The translations under genes and the position numbers were made by a program. The notes under the pieces were generated by a model, which saw only the letters and a program-made list of their open reading frames with translations, ran no database searches and was not told the DNA's origin. Below are positions 8,284 through 17,398 of a stretch of DNA of 64,000 nucleotides, in pieces. The DNA lies in the NCBI RefSeq assembly GCF_010727125.1, contig NZ_AP022564.1, positions 62,001 through 126,000 of the forward strand, given 5' to 3'. The DNA is from Mycolicibacter terrae. GTDB lineage: Bacteria; Actinomycetota; Actinomycetes; Mycobacteriales; Mycobacteriaceae. The stretch's first letter is position 1, and every line of letters begins with the position of its first letter.

Positions 8284-9615
8284 CTACGGGTTGATGTTGA
8301 ACGTCGTCGTGTAGGTCCTCGGGTGGTAGGGCACCGGCGGAGCACTCTCGCCGACGGGCCAGCCCTCCGGGGTCGGCCAGGTACTGACCCGCATGGTGAC
8401 CTGCTCCTGCCCGTTCGGAAGAGTCTCGACGTTGACGATGCTCGGGCCATAGGGAACGGCCGGCTGATTGCCCGGGCTGGGAATGAAGCCCGGCCCGGTG
8501 AGGTCCTGCGACGGCGCCTGTAGCAACCCCTGTGGGCTGCCGGCGGTCACACCGACGATCTGGCCGCCGTTGCTGGCGCTGGTCAACAGGTAGCCGCCCT
8601 GGGGCAGCGACACGATCTGATTCTCGCGGTCCGCGGCACCCAGATTGTTGAAGGTGCCGACCTGCTGAAGGTTGTTCATCCAGGCGTTGGGCGGGTCACC
8701 GGCACGGACGGGATCGGACTGCCACATCGCGCGCTGACCGTCCTGACCGACATTGCCGACGATGATCATCCTTCCCGACGCCGCGTCATAGGCCCCGCTG
8801 GCCTGCGAGATGCCCACTTTGGTGTCCGAGCCGATCGTGGTGCCCATCAGCGGGCCCAGATCCGTTGCGGGGTCGGCCAGATTCTGCACCCGGGACTCCG
8901 GGGCGATGAAGTTGTCCGGAGACGTGCCCGGCCCATAGGGGCGCACGCTGTAGAAGGCGTACTGCTGACCGTCCGGGCCGATCGCCGTGCCGGTCGGCAG
9001 CGCCCGGAACCCGTCGTCGACGGGAAACGGATTGTCGATGTCCGGTTGACCGGGAATGTGTAGTCGCGGGTGACCCGTTTCGGGGTCTCCGGTGATGACG
9101 ATGCCGGTTCCCGGGATCGTGGCGCCCAGGTCGTAGGGCGAGCCGTCCTGCTTCTCCGGCACCGGTTGGCTGCCCGGCCCCTCGATGGTGGGGTCGTGCG
9201 GCGGGGGGACGTCGGCCGGTATCTCGTTGTCCACCAGCCGGATATGCGGGTCCCCGCCGTCGTCCCCGCCGAATCGGTAGCGGGTGGTCAGCGACCGCAC
9301 CAGGCTCGCCCTGTGCTCGCTGTCCGCGGCGGCGTCGGCGACGACCCGATGGATCTCGCGGGTCTTGCCGTTCAGAAACTGCTGGAACTGGCGGGACCCG
9401 GCCGGGGTGTCCAGACCCGGCCATGTGTTTGCGGCCTGCCGGATCTCGGACTCCAGGGCATCGAGGCGCTGCCGCGACATCGAGTTGTTCCGCACGGCCT
9501 CGCGCAGGATCGCCTGGAACTCCTTGTCGGCGGCTACCGACGCCGCCAGCCGGCGTGCCAGCTCGTCTTCGCGCGCCCGGGCCGCATCGGCGAAAGCACC
9601 GAGATTCTCGGTCAT
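8284..9615 (-). CDS. DUF4226-like two-part hypothetical protein
   Basis: 443 residues without a signal peptide. The first 115 residues are charged and helical and include GLDTPAGSRQFQQFLNGKTR, which I associate with the mycobacterial DUF4226 domain found in some ESX-linked proteins. The rest (about 160-443) is Gly/Pro/Asn-rich beta-type sequence (GTGIVITGDPETGHPRLHI, ASGRMIIVGNVGQDGQRAM, SLPQGGYLLTSASNGGQIVG), possibly a propeller-like fold. It ends 4 bases from the convergent gene at 7716-8279. No catalytic motif is recognised. Export by a type VII system is possible but not shown. Confidence 0.7.
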   Translation of the reverse strand: MTENLGAFADAARAREDELARRLAASVAADKEFQAILREAVRNNSMSRQRLDALESEIRQAANTWPGLDTPAGSRQFQQFLNGKTREIHRVVADAAADSEHRASLVRSLTTRYRFGGDDGGDPHIRLVDNEIPADVPPPHDPTIEGPGSQPVPEKQDGSPYDLGATIPGTGIVITGDPETGHPRLHIPGQPDIDNPFPVDDGFRALPTGTAIGPDGQQYAFYSVRPYGPGTSPDNFIAPESRVQNLADPATDLGPLMGTTIGSDTKVGISQASGAYDAASGRMIIVGNVGQDGQRAMWQSDPVRAGDPPNAWMNNLQQVGTFNNLGAADRENQIVSLPQGGYLLTSASNGGQIVGVTAGSPQGLLQAPSQDLTGPGFIPSPGNQPAVPYGPSIVNVETLPNGQEQVTMRVSTWPTPEGWPVGESAPPVPYHPRTYTTTFNINP

Positions 9616-9645
9616 AGGGCAAAGGTTAGCCGGGCGGGGCCGGGC

Positions 9646-10380
9646 CTACTTGCTCTTCTTCGCCCGCCGCTTGCCCGAAGGGCGCTGCTTGTCGCGGGCT
9701 CCCGCCGGCGCCAAGTCGGCGGTCTCTTCGCCCGCCGACTCGAGGATCTCTTCGGCTGCGGTCTCGGATTCGGCGGTCTGGTCGTCGGCGTCAGCGCCGG
9801 TGGTCTCGGCTTCATCCACGTCGGCGTCCGCGTCCTCGGGCTCCTCGGTCTCCTCGGATTCCTCGGTCTCCTCGGCGGTGACGGTCTTCTTCCCACGCCG
9901 GCGCCATAGCTTCGGCTGCTTCTCGGTCTTGGGCTTGATCGGTTTGGGCGGAGGCGGGGGCATCTCGGCGACGAAGGACAGGTAGAACGCGCCGATCCCC
10001 AGCAGGGCGATCGCGGCAGCCGCCCCGTAAATGCCGAACAGCCACACCCCGGCGTTGTCCAGCGACAGCCAGATCTCGCTGACGGCGGTGCCCGCGATCA
10101 GCGTCCCGGCCACCACGTGGGCGACGATCGAACCGGTCAGCAGCGTCAGTGCCAGCTGCGGAGTCCCGTACTCCGGCTTGCGGCTGCGCTTCAAGGTGGC
10201 CGCCACCGGCAACGCGGCCACCGCCACCAGCACCCCGAGGATGATCCGCAGCACCGTGCCCAGCACGTGCGGTGTGAAGCCGGTCAGCTCCCACCAGCGG
10301 GGCAGCACGAACAAGAAGTACAAGAGGGCGGCGAAAGTCGAGAGCGACGCGTGCCAAACCGTTGCGACGGTGCGACTCAC
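9646..10380 (-). CDS. lucA: LucA-like membrane protein (Rv3723 type)
   Basis: 244-residue multi-pass membrane protein. Four hydrophobic helices occupy about the first 150 residues (LSTFAALLYFLFVLP; VLRIILGVLVAVAALPVA; LTLLTGSIVAHVVAGTLIAG; LFGIYGAAAAIALLGIGAF), then a long cytoplasmic tail very rich in Glu/Asp/Thr and finally a Lys/Arg-rich end (GKRRAKKSK). M. tuberculosis LucA coordinates fatty-acid and cholesterol uptake by stabilising Mce1 and Mce4; position beside aspC fits this orthologue. The start is GTG 10380, preceded by a strong AGGAGGTG; the much longer open frame upstream crosses the tRNA gene and is not real. Confidence 0.85.
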   Translation of the reverse strand: MSRTVATVWHASLSTFAALLYFLFVLPRWWELTGFTPHVLGTVLRIILGVLVAVAALPVAATLKRSRKPEYGTPQLALTLLTGSIVAHVVAGTLIAGTAVSEIWLSLDNAGVWLFGIYGAAAAIALLGIGAFYLSFVAEMPPPPPKPIKPKTEKQPKLWRRRGKKTVTAEETEESEETEEPEDADADVDEAETTGADADDQTAESETAAEEILESAGEETADLAPAGARDKQRPSGKRRAKKSK

Positions 10381-10409
10381 GCCACCTCCTATGTTCGTCC
10401 GTAGTGATT

Positions 10410-10451
10410 CAGGTGCGACCGGACCGAGGTATTGCGGTCCGGTCGCACCTG
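10410..10451 (-). terminator. 16-bp perfect hairpin downstream of tRNA-Ser
   Basis: Arms 10410-10425 and 10436-10451 (CAGGTGCGACCGGACC and its exact complement) enclose a 10-base loop. It lies 10 bases beyond the 3' end of the minus-strand tRNA and upstream of lucA, where a terminator is expected. There is no following T run, as is common in mycobacteria. Confidence 0.65.
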
Positions 10452-10460
10452 CATCGGGTG

Positions 10461-10546
10461 CGGAGGATGCGGGATTTGAACCCGCGAGGGCTATTAACCC
10501 AACCCGCGTTCCAGGCGAGCGCCATAGGCCACTAGGCGAATCCTCC
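10461..10546 (-). tRNA. tRNA-Ser (anticodon GGA)
   Basis: On the minus strand the sequence opens GGAGGATTCGCCTAGTGG and closes with the complementary ATCCTCC plus discriminator G. The anticodon stem-loop CTCGC-CTGGAAC-GCGGG gives anticodon GGA; a long variable arm follows, as in class II serine tRNAs, then the T arm CGCGGGTTCAAATCCCGC. Length 86 bases; CCA is not encoded. It lies between lucA and the SRP RNA, the same neighbourhood as in M. tuberculosis. Confidence 0.97.
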
Positions 10547-10613
10547 GTCGGCAATGGTAGCGGAGACCCTGCGGCGCCCGCGCGCTCGTCATCTTCGGGC
10601 CACGACCAACTCC

Positions 10614-10731
10614 GCTGCGCCCGGCTTCGCCGCGCTGGCGACCACTGTTTCCATTGGCGGTGGCCCGCTGCGCCCGGCTTCGCCGCGCTGGCGACCACTG
10701 TTTCCATTGGCGGTGGCCCGCTGCGCCCGGC

Positions 10732-10751
<20 letters not shown>
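10614..10751. repeat. 53-bp tandem repeat, 2.6 copies
   Basis: Units start at 10614, 10667 and 10720 (GCTGCGCCCGGCTTCGCCGC...). The first two copies are identical over all 53 bases, and the third stops after 32 bases, just before the -10 element of the SRP RNA gene. Between two stable-RNA genes the array has no coding role. Identity of the copies implies recent expansion, so the locus is probably variable in copy number between strains. Confidence 0.9.
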
Positions 10752-12173
<1,422 letters not shown>

Positions 12174-12272
12174 CGCGGCCATTCCAGCCGATGGCGGCCT
12201 TCGGCGAGCCGGCGGGCTGTTAAATGGGGAAGTCGCGTCAGGGAGCTCGTCGAAAAGCTGGAGGCCCGCGGA

Positions 12273-12887
12273 ATGGCGATCACGGTCAGATACCTGGGCC
12301 CTGCGGTGCTGGCGATATCCCTTTGCGGCCAGGTCCTCGCCGGGTTCACCCCGAGCCGGGCGGATCCGGCGGTCGATCACTCGTCGGTGCAGGCGGTGGA
12401 CACCGGGTCCGAGGCGGTCCGACCGTTGCCGGCCCCGATCGCCGATGCACTCGACGTCTTCCGGCGCCAAGCTGCTGACGCCGCGCTGGGGAATCCGGTG
12501 ATGTACGGCGACGGCCAGTGTTATCCGCTCATCCAGGCCTACATACAGGCGGCCGGCTATGGATGGCGCAATCGAGACCCCAGCGGCAACGCCTTCGATC
12601 TCTACGAGCATTTCGCCACCAATGGCCTGGGGCAATACTTCGAACAGGTCCCGTTCGCCGGTGGCGCCAATGCGCCGCAGGTCGGGGACATCGTCGTCTA
12701 CGGCCCCGGTGGGTACGTCAGCCAGTACGGGCACGCCGGGGTGGTCACAGCCGTCCGCGGCAGCGGCCCCGCATTCCAGTACGAGACGGCCGACCAGAAC
12801 TCCGGCGGGCGGTTGTTCGTGACGTTGAACTGGCGTGACTTCAGCCCCGCGTACAACACCTTGGGCTATCTGCGCCCGAAGCTCTAG
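12273..12887 (+). CDS. Secreted CHAP-domain peptidoglycan hydrolase
   Basis: 204 residues. A signal sequence (about 1-31, GPAVLAISLCGQVLAG, cleavage near SRADP) is followed by a CHAP cysteine amidase/endopeptidase domain: catalytic C83 in YGDGQCYPLIQAY and H154 in QYGHAGVVTAV, with the structural PQVGDIVVYG between them. It probably trims peptidoglycan in the cell wall. There is no separate wall-binding domain. It sits alone between aspC and dnaX, a position not occupied in M. tuberculosis as I recall it, so it may be an accessory gene. NlpC/P60 is the alternative fold but the pattern fits CHAP better. Confidence 0.8.
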   Translation: MAITVRYLGPAVLAISLCGQVLAGFTPSRADPAVDHSSVQAVDTGSEAVRPLPAPIADALDVFRRQAADAALGNPVMYGDGQCYPLIQAYIQAAGYGWRNRDPSGNAFDLYEHFATNGLGQYFEQVPFAGGANAPQVGDIVVYGPGGYVSQYGHAGVVTAVRGSGPAFQYETADQNSGGRLFVTLNWRDFSPAYNTLGYLRPKL

Positions 12888-12941
12888 CCCGCTGTCTGCC
12901 TGGCCTGCACCGTCGTCGGCCCGAGCAAGTAACCTGCTGGC

Positions 12942-14861
12942 GTGGCGCTCTACCGCAAATACCGGCCGGCAACGTTCGCCGAAGTGGTGGGGCAGGAGCA
13001 CGTCACCGAACCACTGTGCACCGCGTTGTCGGCGGGCCGGATCAACCACGCCTACCTGTTCTCCGGGCCGCGTGGCTGCGGCAAGACCTCGTCGGCGCGC
13101 ATCCTGGCCCGCTCGCTGAACTGCGCCGAGGGCCCCACTCCTACGCCCTGCGGGACCTGCGACTCGTGCGTGGCACTGGCCCCCAACGGCCCGGGCAGCA
13201 TCGACGTCGTCGAACTCGACGCTGCCAGCCACGGCGGGGTCGACGACACCCGAGACCTGCGGGACCGGGCCTTTTACGCACCGGCTCAGTCGCGCTACCG
13301 GATCTTCATCATCGACGAAGCGCACATGGTGACCACCGCGGGATTCAACGCGCTGCTCAAGATCGTCGAGGAGCCGCCCGATCACCTGATCTTCGTGTTC
13401 GCCACCACCGAGCCGGAGAAGGTGCTGCCGACCATCCGGTCGCGCACCCACCACTACCCGTTCCGGCTGCTGGCGCCGCGGACCATGCGTGAGCTGATCG
13501 GGCGGATCTGCGAGCAGGAGCACGTCGTCGTCGACGACGCGGTCTACCCGCTGGTGATCCGCGCCGGCGGCGGCTCGCCACGCGACACCCTGTCGGTGCT
13601 CGATCAGTTGCTGGCCGGCTCGGAGCCGATGCCCGGCAGCTCCGACATCAGCCACGTCCACTACCAGCGGGCGCTGGGCCTGCTGGGCGCCACCGACGTC
13701 GCCCTGATCGACGACGCGGTCGACGCGCTGGCCGCCGGAGATGCCGCGTCGGTATTCGGAGCCGTCGAAGCCGTCGTTGATGCCGGCCATGACCCACGCC
13801 GGTTCGCCATCGACCTGCTGGAGCGGTTCCGCGACCTGATCGTGCTGCAGGCGGTCCCCGACGCGGTGGCCAAGGGCGTGGTCGATGCGCCGGAGGACAT
13901 CCTGGAACGGATGCAAGAGCAGGCCGCCCGCCTCGGCTCGGCCACCCTGGCCCGCTACGCCGAGGTGGTGCACGCCGGGCTCGGCGAGATGCGCGGCGCG
14001 ACGGCTCCGCGGCTGCTGCTGGAGGTGGTGTGCGCCCGGCTGCTGCTGCCCTCGGCCGCCGACACCGAAGCCGCGCTGCTGCAGCGCATAGAGCGCATCG
14101 AGAGCCGGCTGGACATGTCGATCCCGGGCGCGGCCGCACGGCCGGCAGCCGACACCGGGGCGCCCAGCAAGCAGTTCACCCGCCGCTCCCGGGCCGCCGA
14201 GCCGGCCGGCACGCCGCAGCCCGCGCCCGAGCCGCCGCCCGCGCCGGTGCCGCAGCCCGCGCCGGTACCCGAGGTGGTGCCAGGGGCGGCACCCGAGCGT
14301 CAGGCCGCTTCCGAGCCCGAACCCGAGCCCGCTGCGCCACCTGAGCCCGAGCCCGCTCCGCCGGCGCCGGAACCCGCCGCGCCACCGCCGGCTCCCGCCG
14401 CGGCGGCCCCGGGAGAACCCGACGTCGCCGCCGTGCGCGCGATGTGGACGACGGTGCGCGACAAGGTCCGTCAGCGCAGCCGCACCACCGAGGTGATGCT
14501 GGCGGGGGCAACCGTGCGTGCCGTGGACGGCAGCACCCTGGTGCTGACCCACGAGTCGGCGCCGCTGGCCAAGCGGCTGTGCGAACAGCGCAACGCCGAC
14601 GTCATCGTCGAGGCGCTCAAGGACGCCCTCGGGGTGAACTGGCGGGTGCGCTGTGAGGCCGGGGCGCCGGTGCCCGAGACCCCGTCGCCCGCCGCGCCCG
14701 CCCCGATCCCCGCGGACGTGGAACGGCAAGCCGACGAGGAGGCCATGCTGGCCGAGGCGGAGGCCGAACGCTCCGACCCGGCACCGCGCCGTGACCCCGA
14801 AGAGGCGGCCCTGGAGCTGTTGCAGAGCGAGCTGGGTGCCCGCCGCATCGGCGGGGACTGA
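12942..14861 (+). CDS. dnaX: DNA polymerase III subunits gamma/tau
   Basis: 639-residue clamp-loader ATPase that loads the beta clamp and ties the replicase together. Walker A GPRGCGKT (42-49), zinc site C61, C70, C73, C76, Walker B/DEAH near residue 125 (IIDEAHM), sensor 1 FATTEPEKV, SRC-like PTIRSRTH. Residues about 410-490 are a Pro/Glu/Ala-rich linker with repeated PEPEP and PAP blocks, followed by the tau C-terminal domain. The start is GTG 12942. The FAD-monooxygenase gene begins 3 bases after the stop, an unusual functional neighbour, perhaps only transcriptional. Confidence 0.95.
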   Translation: MALYRKYRPATFAEVVGQEHVTEPLCTALSAGRINHAYLFSGPRGCGKTSSARILARSLNCAEGPTPTPCGTCDSCVALAPNGPGSIDVVELDAASHGGVDDTRDLRDRAFYAPAQSRYRIFIIDEAHMVTTAGFNALLKIVEEPPDHLIFVFATTEPEKVLPTIRSRTHHYPFRLLAPRTMRELIGRICEQEHVVVDDAVYPLVIRAGGGSPRDTLSVLDQLLAGSEPMPGSSDISHVHYQRALGLLGATDVALIDDAVDALAAGDAASVFGAVEAVVDAGHDPRRFAIDLLERFRDLIVLQAVPDAVAKGVVDAPEDILERMQEQAARLGSATLARYAEVVHAGLGEMRGATAPRLLLEVVCARLLLPSAADTEAALLQRIERIESRLDMSIPGAAARPAADTGAPSKQFTRRSRAAEPAGTPQPAPEPPPAPVPQPAPVPEVVPGAAPERQAASEPEPEPAAPPEPEPAPPAPEPAAPPPAPAAAAPGEPDVAAVRAMWTTVRDKVRQRSRTTEVMLAGATVRAVDGSTLVLTHESAPLAKRLCEQRNADVIVEALKDALGVNWRVRCEAGAPVPETPSPAAPAPIPADVERQADEEAMLAEAEAERSDPAPRRDPEEAALELLQSELGARRIGGD

Positions 14862-14864
14862 GCG

Positions 14865-16079
14865 ATGACGGAGTCCACCGGTTGCGCCGTCATCGGCGGC
14901 GGCCCGGCCGGAATGGTGCTGGCGCTGCTGCTGGCCCGCGCCGGTGTCGAGGTGACGCTGCTGGAGAAGCACGCCGACTTCCTCCGCGACTTCCGCGGCG
15001 ACACCGTGCATCCCACCACGCTGCGACTGCTCGACGAGCTCGGACTGTGGGACCGTTTCACAAAGCTGTCGCACAGCGAGATCCACCAGGTCAGCCTCGA
15101 CGTGGCCGGGCGTGGCGTCACGGTGGTCGACTTCGGGCGGCTGCGGGGTCAGCCGCACCCCTACATCGCGATGGTGCCGCAGTGGGATCTGCTCAACCTA
15201 CTCGCCGAATCCGCCCAGACAGAGCCGACTTTCACGCTGCGGATGCAGACGGAGGTCACCGGCCTGCTGCACGAGAACGGCCGGGTCGTCGGGGTGCGCT
15301 ATCAGGGCCCCGATGGCCCCGGCGAACTTCGCGCCGGCCTCACGGTGGCCTGCGATGGCCGGTGGTCGATCGCCCGGCAAGAAGCCGGCCTGACTTCACG
15401 CGAGTTTCCGGTGGACTTCGACGTGTGGTGGTTCCGCCTGCCCAACGACGGCGACGCCGCGCCGACGCTGCTGCCGCGACTGGGGCCGGGCCGCGCTGCG
15501 ATCATGATCCCGCGGCAGGGCTACTTCCAGGTCGCCTACCTCGGGCTGAAGGGCGGCGACGCGGCGCTGCGGGCACGCGGCATCGACGCGTTTCGGCGCG
15601 AGGTCATCGAATTCGTTCCGGAGGTCGCCGATTCGGTCCAGGCACTGCGCAGCCTGGACGACGTCAAACACCTTGATGTGCGGGTGAATCGGCTGCGGCG
15701 CTGGAGCGTCGACGGATTACTGTGCATCGGCGACGCCGCACACGCGATGTCGCCGGTGGGCGGCGTCGGCATCAACCTGGCGGTGCAGGACGCGGTGGCC
15801 GCCGCGACCATCCTGGCCGAGCCGCTGCGCCGAGGGCGGGTGACCGAGCGTGATCTGGCGGCCGTGCAACGGCGCCGGATGCTGCCCACCGTCGTCACCC
15901 AGTCGGTTCAGCGGGTGCTGCACCGCGGTCTGACTCCGATCCTGCGTGGTAAAAACCTCAGCCCGCCGGCGGCTTTCGGCGCCGTCGTCGCCAAACTGCC
16001 CTGGCTCGCCGCCATTCCGGCCTACCTGGTCGGCGTCGGGGTGCGCCCGGAGCGGGCGCCGTCATTCGCCCGGCGCTAG
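14865..16079 (+). CDS. FAD-dependent aromatic monooxygenase-like oxidoreductase
   Basis: 404 residues of the p-hydroxybenzoate-hydroxylase/UbiH flavoprotein group. GGGPAGMVLALLLARAGVEV (about 11-30) is the FAD Rossmann motif; TVACDGRWS is the DG motif contacting FAD and NAD(P)H; CIGDAAHAMSPVGGVGINLA is the second FAD motif. Expected to hydroxylate or epoxidise an aromatic or hydrophobic substrate with NAD(P)H and oxygen. It starts 3 bases after dnaX and ends 11 bases before the convergent methyltransferase. No pathway neighbours indicate the substrate. Confidence 0.85.
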   Translation: MTESTGCAVIGGGPAGMVLALLLARAGVEVTLLEKHADFLRDFRGDTVHPTTLRLLDELGLWDRFTKLSHSEIHQVSLDVAGRGVTVVDFGRLRGQPHPYIAMVPQWDLLNLLAESAQTEPTFTLRMQTEVTGLLHENGRVVGVRYQGPDGPGELRAGLTVACDGRWSIARQEAGLTSREFPVDFDVWWFRLPNDGDAAPTLLPRLGPGRAAIMIPRQGYFQVAYLGLKGGDAALRARGIDAFRREVIEFVPEVADSVQALRSLDDVKHLDVRVNRLRRWSVDGLLCIGDAAHAMSPVGGVGINLAVQDAVAAATILAEPLRRGRVTERDLAAVQRRRMLPTVVTQSVQRVLHRGLTPILRGKNLSPPAAFGAVVAKLPWLAAIPAYLVGVGVRPERAPSFARR

Positions 16080-16090
16080 CGGTCAGGGGG

Positions 16091-17398
16091 TCAGGGTCGC
16101 CACCACGGCCGCAGCGGCAGACCGCCGTCGCCGCCGTGGTCGCTCAGCTTGGCAGCCAGCACGTGATGCAACTGAATCGCGTTGTGCTCGAAACCCAGCC
16201 GGGAACCGGCCATGTACAGCCCCCACACCTTGGCGGTGGCCAGCCCGACCTCGGCGACGGCCTCGTCCCAGTGCGCCACCAGATTGGCGCACCAGTCTCG
16301 CAGCGTCAGCTCGTAGTGGTGCCGGATGTTCTCGGAATGCAACACCTCCATGCCGGCGTCCTGGATCTCACTGATGATGCGTCCCGACCCGGCCAGCTCG
16401 CCGTCGGGGAACACGTAGCGGTCGATGAAGTCGCCCGCGGTCGGGTTCGAGGTGTTGTCCCGCCGGGTGATGCAGTGATTGAGCAGCAGCCCGCCGGTGC
16501 GCAGCTTGGACTTGAGGAAACCGAAGTACTCGGGGTAGTTGGCGACACCGATGTGCTCCGTCATCCCGATCGAGGAGACGGCGTCGAACTCGGACTCCCC
16601 GACGTCGCGGTAGTCGCAGTGGCGTACCTCGGCCAGATCGGTCAGGCCGTCCTCGGCGATCGCGCGCTGCGCCCATCGGGCCTGCTCGGCGGAGAGCGTC
16701 GCGCCGATGGCGCGCACCCCGTGCCGCGCCGCGTAACGCACCATGCCGCCCCAGCCGCACCCCACATCGAGCAGCAGGTCGCCAGGACGCAGCTGCAGCT
16801 TGTCGAAGACCAACCGGTACTTGTTCTCCTGGGCCTGCTCCAGTGTCGCGTCCGGGCTCGGGTAGACCGCGCAGGTATAGGTCATCGACGGCCCGAGCAC
16901 CCACTCGTAGAACGCGTTGGAGACGTCGTAGTGATGGTGGATGGCCTCGGCATCCCGGGACTTACTGTGCCGCAACCCTTCTGCCACGCGCCGCCAGCGC
17001 GGACGGGCCTCCTGCGGCGGCGGCGCTATCGGCACCAGGTGCTCGATACCGATCGAGCGGACGATGTTGGCCAGCACCCGCGGCGACGGCCGCTTGAAGT
17101 GCAGCTCGTCGGCGAGCGCCTTGAGCAGTAGGTACGGGTCCCCGGGGTGCACGCCGTGCGCCTCCAGATCCCCGGCGACGTAGGCGCGGGCCATGCCCAG
17201 ATCACCCGGAGCGGTGGCCAGATAGGTGGTGCCGCGCGGTGTCAGCAGGTCCAGGCCCAGGGGGGCGTCGTCGGGCCCGGTGCTGCTGCCGTCGTAGGCG
17301 GTGAAGCGCAGCGGCAGGTGGCCGTCGGTGGCCAGGGTCTCCAGCACCTCCGCCAGACTGAGCCTGCCGGTGCGCGCCTGTTCTTTGTAGGTGGTCAT
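16091..17398 (-). CDS. CFA-synthase-type SAM methyltransferase (Rv3720 / 10-methyl fatty acid type)
   Basis: 435-residue cyclopropane-fatty-acyl-phospholipid synthase family member. HHHYDVSNAFYEWVLGPSMTY is the lipid/active-site entry motif; LLDVGCGWGGMVRYAA is the SAM site; EHIGVANYPEYF and the C-terminal LYMAGSRLGFEHN are family blocks. It overlaps by 4 bases the upstream FAD-oxidase gene; such methyltransferase/oxidase pairs methylenate unsaturated lipid acyl chains and reduce them to 10-methyl (tuberculostearate-type) branches (BfaB/BfaA, TmsB/TmsA). A paralogue of roughly 70% identity by eye lies at 44436-45746. The exact product cannot be told from sequence. Confidence 0.85.
   Translation of the reverse strand: MTTYKEQARTGRLSLAEVLETLATDGHLPLRFTAYDGSSTGPDDAPLGLDLLTPRGTTYLATAPGDLGMARAYVAGDLEAHGVHPGDPYLLLKALADELHFKRPSPRVLANIVRSIGIEHLVPIAPPPQEARPRWRRVAEGLRHSKSRDAEAIHHHYDVSNAFYEWVLGPSMTYTCAVYPSPDATLEQAQENKYRLVFDKLQLRPGDLLLDVGCGWGGMVRYAARHGVRAIGATLSAEQARWAQRAIAEDGLTDLAEVRHCDYRDVGESEFDAVSSIGMTEHIGVANYPEYFGFLKSKLRTGGLLLNHCITRRDNTSNPTAGDFIDRYVFPDGELAGSGRIISEIQDAGMEVLHSENIRHHYELTLRDWCANLVAHWDEAVAEVGLATAKVWGLYMAGSRLGFEHNAIQLHHVLAAKLSDHGGDGGLPLRPWWRP

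Noticed and set aside
12942..14861. Programmed frameshift in dnaX producing a separate gamma subunit
   Set aside because: No slippery A-rich heptamer with a suitable hairpin was seen in the expected region.
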